The notes beneath the pieces are model-generated. The model worked only from the letters and a program-made list of their open reading frames with translations, ran no database searches and was not told the DNA's origin. Positions 50,645 through 58,887 of a stretch of 64,000 nt of DNA are shown here, in pieces. The position numbers and the translations under genes are program-made. Origin of the DNA: Gemmatimonadaceae bacterium. Lineage in GTDB: Bacteria > Gemmatimonadota > Gemmatimonadetes > Gemmatimonadales > Gemmatimonadaceae. Every line of letters begins with the position of its first letter. Positions within the stretch are counted from its first letter, which is position 1. The stretch covers positions 62,001 to 126,000 of the forward strand of contig JAUQWM010000045.1 in assembly GCA_030835125.1 (NCBI GenBank). Direction: 5' to 3'.

Positions 50645-53320
50645 GTGTCCTGGATCGATGCGGTACGCCATCGCCTGCGGGTCCTCCTCGACCGGCCCGG
50701 CATGGAGTCGGACATGGAGGAAGAGATGCGCTTCCACCTCTCCCTCGATGCAATGCAATCCGGGCTGCCGTCGCCCGCGGATGACCGGCACGCGCGTCAG
50801 CGGTTCGGGAACGTCACGATGATCCGCGAGGACCGACGGCGTGCTTCGGGACTGTCAACGCTCGATCGCCTCCGGCAGGATGCGGTCTACGCAAGGCGGC
50901 AGTTGCTCAGGGCACCGGGGTTCACTGCCGCGGTGGTCCTCACTCTCGCGCTGGGCGTTGGCGCCAATGCCACGATGTTCGCCCTCGTCGACCGCCTGAT
51001 GCTGCGCCCGCCAGCCGGGGTCGGTGACCCGGATCGGGTGGTCGAGTTCCGGTCGGTGCGGGCCTTGCGGAGCGGATTCGACAGCAGCAGCTCGTTCTCA
51101 TTCCCGTCGTACGTCGAGTTCCGGGGCATGACCGACGTGTTCGACCATGTCACCGCGGTCCGGGGTCCAGCCGATGTCGCGGTCGACCTTGGATCCTCGG
51201 CGTCAACGGCGCGCGGCTCACAGGTGGCAGACCAGTACTTCGAGACACTGGGGGTGTCTCCGGCACGAGGCCGTTTCTTCTCGATCGAGGAGACGCGCGA
51301 GCCCGTTGGTCGGCCCGTGGCCGTGGTGTCGCACGAGTACTGGCAATCGCACTGGGCCGGCGCCGCCAATGTCGTTGGACAGACGATCAGGTTGCAGGGC
51401 CATCCGTACACGGTCATCGGCGTTGCGCCGCGAGGGTTCGGCGGGCACGCCCTCGATGCCACTGACATCTGGTTTCCCCTTGCCGCCGCGGCAACGGTGG
51501 GAGGCGGGCGAGCTGACTGGGCCACCCAGCGGGGCTCGCGCTTCTACAGGGTAATCGCCAGACTCCGGCCCGGTGTTGCGATGCAGCGCGCGGCTGCGAG
51601 GATCTCCACGGGATGGACCGCCTGGAACATCAGGCCGGAGCGGACCAACCTGGAGCCGGCGCGCGCCTACTTCGCGTCGCTCATTCCCGCGCGCAATACC
51701 GACCGACCCGAGTATCGCGTCGCGACCCTGTTGGCGGCAGTGTCCGGGCTGCTGCTGCTGATCACCTGCGCCAACGTGGCGAACCTCCTGCTGGCGCGCG
51801 CCCTGACGCGTCGACGCGAGATCGCGGTGCGCCTCGCCCTGGGCGTATCCAGGGGTCGGCTGGCTTCGCTCCTCCTCACTGATGCCGTGCTGCTGGCCCT
51901 GCTGGGAGGGTTCGGTGCCCTTCTCGTGGCGCATTGGGGCACGCCGCTGGTGCGGTCGGTCCTTCTCGCCGGCACGGTGACGACCGCGTGGCCGATCGAC
52001 GGTCGACTGGTGCTGTTCACGCTCGCCATCGCGATGATCGCCGGCGTGCTGGCCGGTATCGTTCCCGCCGTGCAGGCGAGCCGACCATCGCTCCTGCTGA
52101 CGCTCCGCCAAGGGGCCCGCGCGGGAACGGTTCACCGGTCACGTACCCGGATGGCGCTCCTGATCTCGCAGGGTGCGTTATCCGTGGCGCTCCTGGCCGG
52201 GACCGGACTCTTCATCCGCAGCCTCCAGCGTCTCGGCGCCCAGCACCTTGGCCTGGACCTGGACAAGGTGGTGGTGGCGGATTTTGCCGTGAATCGCACG
52301 CCGTACTCCACCGAGCGCGTGCGCGAGGTATACCGCGAAATGCAGGCGCGAGCACGGCTCCTCCCCGGGGTGGAGAGCGCGAGCCTTTCAGTCGGCGTCC
52401 CCTTCGAAGGCCAGTACTCCTTCCCCCTCATCATCCCGGGCCATGACTCGATTCCGGGGATGGAACGCGGACACGCGCCATTCCTCTATGCGGTCACCCC
52501 CGAGTACCTGACAACGATGGGGACACGCGTCCTGACCGGTCGCGGCCTGTCGGAAGCGGACGTCGGCGGGCCGGCGGTCGCGGTCGTGAATGCCACGATG
52601 GCTCGGCTCATCTGGCCTCGAGGCAATGCCATCGACCAGTGCTTCAAGATCGCGTTGCGATCGCCGACGGCCGATTGCATCCGGGTGATCGGCATCGCCG
52701 AGGACGCACGCCGTGACGGTGTCCTCGAGGCGACGGCATCGCCCCAGTACTACATCCCGCTGGAGCAGGCGCCGCCGCCGATGACGGAAATTGCGCTTCT
52801 GGTGCGGGTGCACGATCCCGGGCGAGTCCGCGCCGCGCTGCACGCGGCGGTCCAAGGCCTCCGCGACGACCTTCCGTACGTGAAGGTCCGCTCGCTGCGC
52901 GACGTCGTGGCGCCGGAACTGCGGCCCTGGCGCTTCGGGATGGCGATGTTCGCGCTCTTCGGCGGGCTGGCACTGGTGGTGTCCGCCCTCGGCACCTACA
53001 GCGTGATGCAGTTCAGCGTCACCCAGCGGACCAGGGAAATCGGGATCCGGATGGCGTTAGGCGCCGGGCGCGCAGACGTGATGCGGATGGTGACGACCGA
53101 GGGCGTGCGGCTCGCCGCGGTGGCTGCGGCGGCCGGGCTTGTCCTCGCGCTGGCCTCAGGGGGGGCCGTTGCGGGGCTGCTCTTCCAGACCTCGCCACGC
53201 GACCCGGTGGTTCTGGGAACGGTCGTTCTGGTGCTCCTGCTCGCGGCCGTCGCGGCGACGCTGACGCCCGCCTGGCGGGCCACGCGAACCGATCCCATCG
53301 ACGCCCTGCGCGCGGAGTGA
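50645..53320 (+). CDS. ADOP-type ABC permease (FtsX/MacB-like, duplicated)
   Basis: This is an 891-residue permease. The short N-terminal soluble region (MEEEMRFHLSLDAMQSG) is the ADOP signature, followed by a MacB-type periplasmic domain and two FtsX transmembrane blocks: ANVANLLLARALTRRREIAVRLALGVSRGR in pieces in the middle, and EIGIRMALGAGRADVMRM near the C-terminus. No ATPase is encoded nearby, as usual for these orphan permeases. The start GTG 50645 follows GGGGGA. Substrate unknown. It is convergent with a DMT transporter across a perfect terminator palindrome. Confidence 0.85.
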   Translation: MSWIDAVRHRLRVLLDRPGMESDMEEEMRFHLSLDAMQSGLPSPADDRHARQRFGNVTMIREDRRRASGLSTLDRLRQDAVYARRQLLRAPGFTAAVVLTLALGVGANATMFALVDRLMLRPPAGVGDPDRVVEFRSVRALRSGFDSSSSFSFPSYVEFRGMTDVFDHVTAVRGPADVAVDLGSSASTARGSQVADQYFETLGVSPARGRFFSIEETREPVGRPVAVVSHEYWQSHWAGAANVVGQTIRLQGHPYTVIGVAPRGFGGHALDATDIWFPLAAAATVGGGRADWATQRGSRFYRVIARLRPGVAMQRAAARISTGWTAWNIRPERTNLEPARAYFASLIPARNTDRPEYRVATLLAAVSGLLLLITCANVANLLLARALTRRREIAVRLALGVSRGRLASLLLTDAVLLALLGGFGALLVAHWGTPLVRSVLLAGTVTTAWPIDGRLVLFTLAIAMIAGVLAGIVPAVQASRPSLLLTLRQGARAGTVHRSRTRMALLISQGALSVALLAGTGLFIRSLQRLGAQHLGLDLDKVVVADFAVNRTPYSTERVREVYREMQARARLLPGVESASLSVGVPFEGQYSFPLIIPGHDSIPGMERGHAPFLYAVTPEYLTTMGTRVLTGRGLSEADVGGPAVAVVNATMARLIWPRGNAIDQCFKIALRSPTADCIRVIGIAEDARRDGVLEATASPQYYIPLEQAPPPMTEIALLVRVHDPGRVRAALHAAVQGLRDDLPYVKVRSLRDVVAPELRPWRFGMAMFALFGGLALVVSALGTYSVMQFSVTQRTREIGIRMALGAGRADVMRMVTTEGVRLAAVAAAAGLVLALASGGAVAGLLFQTSPRDPVVLGTVVLVLLLAAVAATLTPAWRATRTDPIDALRAE

Positions 53321-53323
53321 GGT

Positions 53324-53347
53324 CCGGAGCGCGCCGCGACGCTCCGG
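53324..53347. terminator. Bidirectional terminator palindrome
   Basis: Perfect 8-bp arms (CCGGAGCG, CGCTCCGG) with an 8-nt loop occupy most of the 32-nt gap between the convergent permease and DMT transporter genes. Confidence 0.6.
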
Positions 53348-53352
53348 GCGAC

Positions 53353-54213
53353 TCACATGAGCGCCGCCCCGATGCACCCGGCGGTGATCAGTGCCGCACC
53401 CAGCGCGCGGGAGGGCGTGAGCGATTCGCCGAGCAGCCTCCATCCGAGCCCCACGCCGATGGGGATGCTCAGTTGCCGGACTGCGAGCACCTGCGTCGCC
53501 ATGCCGTCCCTGAGCGCGAGGAGGATCAGGTAGTAGGCGCCGGCGTTCAGGAGGCCGATCATGACGATCGAGACCGGATGCGCCCTCCACTGTCCACGGA
53601 CCTCGGCGCGCGGCGTGCGTGCCAGGGTCGCGGCAAACCACAGCGCCAGCAGCAGCGTGTAACCATAGAAGTACAGGAAGGGATTGAGGAACCCGACCGA
53701 GTACTTGTCCCAGACGGTGTATCCGGCGGTCGCTGCCGCCGCCACCAGCGCGAGCCCGATCGCGGCCGACCGGAGGTGGCGGGTCATCTCGCGAACCGAG
53801 CCGCGGTCGAGGGTCCGCAATGGCAGGAGCAGGATGCCTCCGACGATGAGCGCCAGCGAGAGCCAGCCCCGCGGGCCGGGTCGCTCCCCGAAGGCGAGGA
53901 AGCCCAGCAGCGGCAGGAAGAGAAAGACGCCGCCGCGCGCCACCGGGTAGACGAGCGAGAGGTCGGCGCGACGATAGGCGGCGGCGAGCGCCGCGTAATT
54001 CGCCAGGGCAAGCCCCGTCGCGACGGTGACCGCCATCGCGAAGCGCCCATCGAGGTCCATGCCTGACGAGCGCCAGAGGACGGCCGCGATGGGCAGCAGC
54101 AGCGCGGCTTCGGCGACCTTGCTGAGCGCGAGCACGGTGTTGCTTCCCCCGGCGCGCCGGAGCAGGAAATTCCAGGTGGCGTGCAGGGCCGCCGAGAGAA
54201 CCACCGCTAGCAT
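53353..54213 (-). CDS. EamA/DMT family transporter
   Basis: The 286-residue protein has two five-helix EamA repeats (VLSAALHATWNFLLRR at the start of repeat one; AAAATAGYTVWDKYSVG at the start of repeat two) and the conserved PVARGGVFLFLPLLG in repeat one. DMT transporters move small metabolites. ATG 54213 starts repeat one directly; the longer frame adds only low-complexity sequence. It is 25 nt downstream of the RnfD-like gene on the same strand, so co-transcription with the flavin module is possible but there is no functional link that I can see. Confidence 0.82.
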   Translation of the reverse strand: MLAVVLSAALHATWNFLLRRAGGSNTVLALSKVAEAALLLPIAAVLWRSSGMDLDGRFAMAVTVATGLALANYAALAAAYRRADLSLVYPVARGGVFLFLPLLGFLAFGERPGPRGWLSLALIVGGILLLPLRTLDRGSVREMTRHLRSAAIGLALVAAAATAGYTVWDKYSVGFLNPFLYFYGYTLLLALWFAATLARTPRAEVRGQWRAHPVSIVMIGLLNAGAYYLILLALRDGMATQVLAVRQLSIPIGVGLGWRLLGESLTPSRALGAALITAGCIGAALM

Positions 54214-54238
54214 GTCGTGACGCTGCGTGCGCTGGTGG

Positions 54239-55081
54239 TCAGCGGCCCGACAGGCGTGCCCGTCCCCGGGCAAGTTGCCGCCGGCGCCACGCTTCCCAGA
54301 CATTCGCGACGAGGACGCCCGCGAGCAGGAAGTACGCCGCGCCGACCAGCGCGAACACCGCGTAGCTCGCGACCCCGGCGATCACTCCGTACACCAGCTG
54401 GTCGCGCCGCTTGGGCGGCGACGTCGGCGGATCGGTCACCATGAAGAAGGCGAAGAAAAGCGCGGCATGGAGGTCCGGCGCCCGATAGAGCTCCGCCACG
54501 CGCGCGGGGTCGCCGATGAACGCCGACAGCGTGATTGCCAGGTAATAGGTCCCCAGGAACGACAGGACCACCGGGATCTTGTTGACGCGCGCGCTGATGA
54601 ACACACCGGTCGCGAACAGCAGCACGAGGGCCGCCGGAAGTTCGGGAAGCGCGCCCCACCAGCTCTGGCCCGTGTTGAAGGCATGGAACGTCAGGACGAG
54701 CGCGAGTGCCGCCGGGTTGAAGACATTCGCCGACCGCCCGCGTATCGCATACTTGCTCACCACCGCGAGGCCGCTGGCCAGCGCCGCCAGGTGCCAGGGC
54801 TCGTACGGCGTCAGGATCATGGCGATGATGAGCCCGGTGATCAGCGCCCCGTCGGGAAACAGCCACTCGCCCTTGCGAAACCGCAGGATCGGCGCGTCGA
54901 CGAACGCCGCGACGAGCAGGGCGGCCGCCAGGCCGGGCGCGACCCGTGCCAAGCCCTCACCGGCAGCGCCAACGGCAGCCAGGATCGCCAGCACGACCAG
55001 CACCAGCCCCTTCGGCGTGCGGAGGTACCGTCGCACGATCACGCCAGGCGGTCGCGGCGCCGCGATGACACCGCCGCTCAC
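54239..55081 (-). CDS. RnfD/NqrB-like membrane subunit
   Basis: The 280-residue protein has about seven helices and the RnfD/NqrB landmarks WLFPDGALITGLIIAMILTP, SANVFNPAALALV and FMVTDPPTSPPKRRDQLVYG. The third is normally the loop joining the last helices in RnfD. No Ser-Gly-Ala-Thr flavinylation motif is present in this protein. It is coupled to ApbE by a GTGA overlap (55078-55081) and follows the FMN-binding protein gene in the same operon. Other Rnf subunits (B, C, E) are not in the window, so it appears to be part of a shortened flavin-based electron transfer system. Confidence 0.8.
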   Translation of the reverse strand: MSGGVIAAPRPPGVIVRRYLRTPKGLVLVVLAILAAVGAAGEGLARVAPGLAAALLVAAFVDAPILRFRKGEWLFPDGALITGLIIAMILTPYEPWHLAALASGLAVVSKYAIRGRSANVFNPAALALVLTFHAFNTGQSWWGALPELPAALVLLFATGVFISARVNKIPVVLSFLGTYYLAITLSAFIGDPARVAELYRAPDLHAALFFAFFMVTDPPTSPPKRRDQLVYGVIAGVASYAVFALVGAAYFLLAGVLVANVWEAWRRRQLARGRARLSGR

Positions 55082-55992
55082 GAGGTGAACCCTGGCGTGG
55101 CCAACCGCTCCATCGTGGACGTGATGAGCATTCCCTCGACGGCATGACGCTGAATCAGGGCGAGTCCATCGACAGGCCCGAGCGCGAATGCCGCGGTCGC
55201 CAGTCCATCCGCCACCATGGCGGATGCCGCCCGGACGGTTACGCTTGCCACGCCAGAGGCGGTCTCGCCGGCCCGTGCGTCAAGGATATGGTGAGCGACT
55301 GATTCGCCAGGCGCCGTGCGTTCGTAGTCACCGGACGTGCACACGGCGGCATCCGAGACGCGCAACGTCTCGATGAGCTGCCCGGGCTCTCGTGGGTGCC
55401 TGACGCCGACCGACCACGGTCGGCCTTCGGCGTTCCGGCCGCCGAGGTAGAGATCGCCTCCAGCGTCGATCGCGAAATCGCGGAAGCGCAGGAGTTCGCG
55501 GGCCGCAAGGTCCACGGCCATCCCCTTGGCGACTGCGCCAAGATCGAGCGTCAGTGGGGCCCGCAGCGTCACCGACTGCGACGCCTCATCGAGCATCACG
55601 TCCCGGTAGCAGGTTTCGCGGGAAGACGCTCCGGTGCGCCGGAGCGTCCCGCTGCGGTACTCACGGTTGAAGCCGCGTTCCTCCATGCGCCGTCCCACGG
55701 TCGGATCGAAGGCGCCATCGCTCTCCACGGCCAGCGCGAGTGCGAACCGGAGCAGTTCGAACATCATGGGACTGACCGCCACCGGCACCCCCGTCTGGGC
55801 GGAGAGCCGACTGAGTTCGCTCGCGGGGTCGAAGCGGCTGCAACGGTCGTTCGTTTCCCGAAACCAGGCCAGGGCGCGCGCCACGCCATCCTGTCGTTCC
55901 CGCCGATCGAGGGGGGTGGTGTCGTGGCCAACCACGTGGATGGTGACGACCGTCCCCATGACCGCGATGCTCTCGACCAGCGAGTCACTCAC
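55078..55992 (-). CDS. apbE: FAD:protein FMN transferase ApbE
   Basis: The 304-residue ApbE-family protein has VMGTVVTIHVVG at the start, LDLGAVAKGMAVD in the centre and the Mg/FAD-binding segment SVAHHILDARAGETASG with the conserved His-His-Ile. ApbE transfers FMN covalently onto a Thr in a Ser-Gly-Ala-Thr-type motif of exported or membrane proteins. It is coupled on both sides by GTGA overlaps: with the FMN-binding protein upstream (55989-55992) and the RnfD-like gene downstream. The likely substrate is the neighbouring FMN-binding protein, which has the motif at residues 233-236. Confidence 0.87.
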   Translation of the reverse strand: MSDSLVESIAVMGTVVTIHVVGHDTTPLDRRERQDGVARALAWFRETNDRCSRFDPASELSRLSAQTGVPVAVSPMMFELLRFALALAVESDGAFDPTVGRRMEERGFNREYRSGTLRRTGASSRETCYRDVMLDEASQSVTLRAPLTLDLGAVAKGMAVDLAARELLRFRDFAIDAGGDLYLGGRNAEGRPWSVGVRHPREPGQLIETLRVSDAAVCTSGDYERTAPGESVAHHILDARAGETASGVASVTVRAASAMVADGLATAAFALGPVDGLALIQRHAVEGMLITSTMERLATPGFTS

Positions 55993-56753
55993 TTCGCCTT
56001 GGAGAGTGCTTCCACGACGGCATAGTAGAACGCGTTCGTGCTCTGCGTGGCCCCCGAGACGTAGTCGGTTTCGGGGCTCTGGCGAGCGACGACCTGGCCG
56101 GGCAGCGCCGAGATCCAGGAGCAGGAGTATCGCGTGAGGCACTGGGCCACCCAGGCCCCGGCGATGTGCCCGTCCTTGATTTCGATGCCGGCCTGGATAT
56201 CGCCGTGCCGCGACGTTCCCCAGCCGAAGTACTGCCCATCGCGGTAGGGGCCGCGTGTCGCGGCGGAGTCGGCGGCGGCCACGGAGTCCACCCCCGTGAC
56301 GGGCGCGGGCGGTGAGGCCTCCTTCGCCGGCATCACCGGCGTGGAGTCGGCGGCGGAGGTCCTGGACTCCGCGGAGTCGGCGGCGACCACCAAATTCGCG
56401 GGTGCCTTGTTGTCCGTGGGTGATGGAGGCGAATTCGCGTCGACCGGCGGTCCTGCGTGCGCGGAGTGCGCGGCGGTCCCGGACGTTGCGACGGCATTGG
56501 CCGGCGGTGCCACGGTTACGGCGGCGGATGGCGCGTCAGCAGCGGGTGCCATCGCCGATGGTGGCCGCCGGGCCGCGGCTTCGGCTTCCGCGAACCGAAT
56601 CGCGGCGCCGCGGGTGCGGACGTATCCCGCGGCGTAAACGGTCAGGACCGCCGCGGTCCCGATCGCCACGAGGTTGTTCATCACGAGGGAGCGCGTGGTC
56701 ATCCCGCTGCGTGCAGGGAACTCACCATCATCGCCTCGTTCATTCGACGCCAC
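55989..56753 (-). CDS. FMN-binding (RnfG-like) protein with long linker
   Basis: The 254-residue protein has one N-terminal membrane helix (NNLVAIGTAAVLTVYAAGYV), then about 110 residues of Ala/Pro/Ser-rich linker, and a C-terminal FMN-binding domain ending TDYVSGATQSTNAFYYAV. Thr 236 of Ser-Gly-Ala-Thr is the expected covalent FMN site, modified by the ApbE encoded next. The domain is RnfG-like but lacks the rest of RnfG. The start is GTG 56753 or the later ATG 56702. It is the first gene of the FMN-protein/ApbE/RnfD-like operon. Likely role: periplasmic electron carrier (inference). Confidence 0.8.
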   Translation of the reverse strand: MASNERGDDGEFPARSGMTTRSLVMNNLVAIGTAAVLTVYAAGYVRTRGAAIRFAEAEAAARRPPSAMAPAADAPSAAVTVAPPANAVATSGTAAHSAHAGPPVDANSPPSPTDNKAPANLVVAADSAESRTSAADSTPVMPAKEASPPAPVTGVDSVAAADSAATRGPYRDGQYFGWGTSRHGDIQAGIEIKDGHIAGAWVAQCLTRYSCSWISALPGQVVARQSPETDYVSGATQSTNAFYYAVVEALSKAK

Positions 56754-56885
56754 GTTTGTCTTCCCCCACGGCAGGAATCGCGCCGGGCCAACAGCGCATG
56801 ATGTTGACGCGCCAGCCCACGAGGGCGTTAGGGCCAGGCATTCCGACCCGCCCGGGGCAGGGACCGCCGCGACGTAAGGGAAACG

Positions 56886-57398
56886 CTACTTCTTCCTGGC
56901 GGGGGCGGCGAGGTAGGGCGACTCCTCGCGATACGGCGACTCGTCATCGTCGGGCCCGAAGACCTCACGCGGCGGCCGGGCCGGTGCCTTGTCCGGGAGC
57001 GGCGGCAGGTCCCCGACCATGTGCCGGAGGATGTCCTTGATCCCGTCGCTCAGGTGATCGCCGTAGCGCAGCAGCCGCTCGGCACGGGAGCGCTGGGCGA
57101 GGAGGAAGACGAGGAACGGCTTGTCGGCCTTGGCGGTGTTGCAGCGCTTGCAGGCCAGGACCAGGTTGTCGCGACGGTCGTACGCCGACTGGCCCTTTCG
57201 CGGCGTGACATGGTCGAGCGTGAGCGAACGCGGAGCATAGGTGACGCCGCAGTAGGCACAGATCGGACCGTGGGTGCGGAGCAGCCACTCGCGAGTCTCG
57301 GAGTACGCGACCCTGCTGGTGGGTTGGGAGGAGTGCTGTGGTGGGCGCTTGACCGGACCGCGTCCCTGGCGGCGGCCACGCTTTCTTGCTGGAGACAT
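56886..57398 (-). CDS. HNH endonuclease
   Basis: The 170-residue protein has a zinc-bound HNH fold: CAYC (Cys 47 and 50), then LTLDHVTP with Asp 62-His 63, Asn 78 in RRDNLVLACKRC, and a second Cys pair at 83 and 86, with Asn 87 as the last H/N residue of the motif. A Lys/Arg-rich N-terminus and an acidic C-terminus flank the nuclease core. ATG 57398 is used although the frame continues to 57425. No ribosome-binding site is evident. It lies beside a heptad-repeat hairpin and has no visible restriction or toxin partner. Stand-alone HNH genes of this size are common and their role is usually unknown. Confidence 0.82.
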   Translation of the reverse strand: MSPARKRGRRQGRGPVKRPPQHSSQPTSRVAYSETREWLLRTHGPICAYCGVTYAPRSLTLDHVTPRKGQSAYDRRDNLVLACKRCNTAKADKPFLVFLLAQRSRAERLLRYGDHLSDGIKDILRHMVGDLPPLPDKAPARPPREVFGPDDDESPYREESPYLAAPARKK

Positions 57399-57420
57399 GG
57401 AGGAACAATAACAGGCACCG

Positions 57421-57541
57421 GGCATCAGGCATCAGGCATCAGGCATCAGGTACAGCGGCAGGGAATAGAAAAGGGAGGCAGGACGATCACCGTCCGCCTC
57501 CCTCTTCCCTCCCTGATGCCTGATGCCTGATGCCTGATGCC
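57421..57541. repeat. Heptad-repeat hairpin, GGCATCA x4 / TGATGCC x4
   Basis: Four exact copies of GGCATCA (57421-57448) and four copies of its complement TGATGCC (57514-57541) form 28-bp perfect stem arms. The interior is itself palindromic (GGGAGGC.GGACG ... CGTCCGCCTCCC), so the whole 121 nt can fold as one long hairpin. The right end is the last base of the stop codon of the amidohydrolase at 57541-58887. It probably also terminates that operon. Confidence 0.8.
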
Positions 57542-58887
57542 TATCGTGTCGGCGGCTTTGGCCGGGCCCGGTACTTCTCGTACAACTGCGTGTGCCGGTC
57601 GTCGAACTTCTGCCGCTGGCCCTTCACGAAGACTTCCTTGATCTGCGAGCGGATGTCGATCGGGTCGCCGGTGGTGAGGATCACATTGGCGATCTTGCCG
57701 ACCTCGATCGACCCATACTCGCGATCGACGCCGAACATGCGCGCCGGGTTGATCGTCATCGCCTTCAGGGCTTCCTCGGGGTCGAGGCCGTAGGCGATCG
57801 ACAAGCCGACCTCGTACGGCAGGTCCCGGGCACTGCTGGCCCCACCGGTGGCGAACGCCAGTTGCACGCCCGCCTTCTGGAGCACGCCGGGGTTGGCGAA
57901 GACCAGGTCATACGGGTCGTCGTTCCCGGGCATCCCGGTGACGCCGTCGAGGATGACCGGGATGCGCCGCGCCGCCAGCGTGTCGGCGAACTGCCAGCCT
58001 TCGCTCGCGCCGTGGATGATGACCTTCACCTTCAGGCTGTCCATGAACCGGATGACGTCACGCATCTGCGCGACGGTGTTGGCGTCGACGATGACGGGCA
58101 TCTCGCCGCGCACGGCGGGGACCATCGCGTCATACCGCAGGTTGACGTGCCACCCGACCGGCGGCTTGGCGCCGTTCGCGGTGAGCCGGTCGCGCACCTC
58201 GCCGTACGCCTTCGCCTCGTGGAACCAGCGATAGATCTGGCGCACGTTGTTCTGGTAGGCGACCATCGGGTCCACGCCGGGCGTGCCACCGCCGCCCCCG
58301 CCGCGCCCACCGCGGCCGCGTCCCCCACCGCCGCCGGCGTTAGGCCAGGAGAGCAGCAGCCCGACCTTCTGCTTCGCGATCATCTCCTCGTTGGTGTAGC
58401 CGGCGAGGTTGATCAGCCCGGCCAGGCCGGACAGCACCGACCCGCCGCCCACCGTGATCACCTGGGTGATCCCGTTGGCGCGGGTGACCCCGATGTGCTC
58501 GGAGTTCACGTTGACGGCGGTGGTGTGGATGTTCTGCGGGTTGAAGTCGCCGACCTCGCGCGTGTCCACCGGACCCGGGACGCCGCCCATCTCCACCAGG
58601 CCCATGTTGGTGCCGGCGTTGATGAGCCCCGGGTAGACGAACATGCCGGTCGCGTTGATCTCCGTGGCACCGGCCGGCGCCTGCGCGTTGGCGCCGACGG
58701 CGGTGATGCGCCCGTCCTGGATCACGACCGTGCCGTTGGGGACGCGCGGCCCGGTGACGGGGACGATGGTGCCGCCGCGAATGACGAACGTTCCCTGCGC
58801 TTCACCGACGGCCGGCGTCCACGCCAGCGCCAGGGCGACCAGCCCGAGCGTGACTCGTGACGGGTGACTCGTGACTCGGCTGCTCAT
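57541..58887 (-). CDS. Amidohydrolase family protein without the His-x-His motif
   Basis: The 448-residue protein has a signal peptide (LGLVALALAWTPAVGEAQ), an amidohydrolase-type N-terminal beta sandwich (RGGTIVPVTGPRVPNGTVVIQDGRITAVG) and a barrel ending DPEEALKAMTINPARMFGVD. Where active members have His-x-His after strand one, it reads YPGLINAGTNMG, and the catalytic Asp region reads FATGGASSAR; both metal sites are therefore lost. A Gly-rich loop interrupts the barrel. The start ATG 58887 overlaps the next gene's stop (ATGA), and the first 13 codons lie inside a heptad array. It is the last of three amidohydrolase genes and probably a pseudoenzyme or structural partner. Confidence 0.8.
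   Translation of the reverse strand: MSSRVTSHPSRVTLGLVALALAWTPAVGEAQGTFVIRGGTIVPVTGPRVPNGTVVIQDGRITAVGANAQAPAGATEINATGMFVYPGLINAGTNMGLVEMGGVPGPVDTREVGDFNPQNIHTTAVNVNSEHIGVTRANGITQVITVGGGSVLSGLAGLINLAGYTNEEMIAKQKVGLLLSWPNAGGGGGRGRGGRGGGGGGTPGVDPMVAYQNNVRQIYRWFHEAKAYGEVRDRLTANGAKPPVGWHVNLRYDAMVPAVRGEMPVIVDANTVAQMRDVIRFMDSLKVKVIIHGASEGWQFADTLAARRIPVILDGVTGMPGNDDPYDLVFANPGVLQKAGVQLAFATGGASSARDLPYEVGLSIAYGLDPEEALKAMTINPARMFGVDREYGSIEVGKIANVILTTGDPIDIRSQIKEVFVKGQRQKFDDRHTQLYEKYRARPKPPTR
58850..58877. repeat. Heptad array inside a signal-peptide coding region
   Basis: Four 7-bp units (GTGACTC, GTGACGG, GTGACTC, GTGACTC) occupy codons 4 to 13 of the amidohydrolase starting at 58887, encoding the n-region of its signal peptide (SRVTSHPSRV). 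A heptad is not a multiple of three, so the array reads through all frames over 21 bp. Confidence 0.6.

Noticed and set aside
57421-57541. CRISPR array because of short direct repeats.
   Set aside because: Units are 7 bp with no spacers, and the second half is the inverse complement; no cas gene is present.
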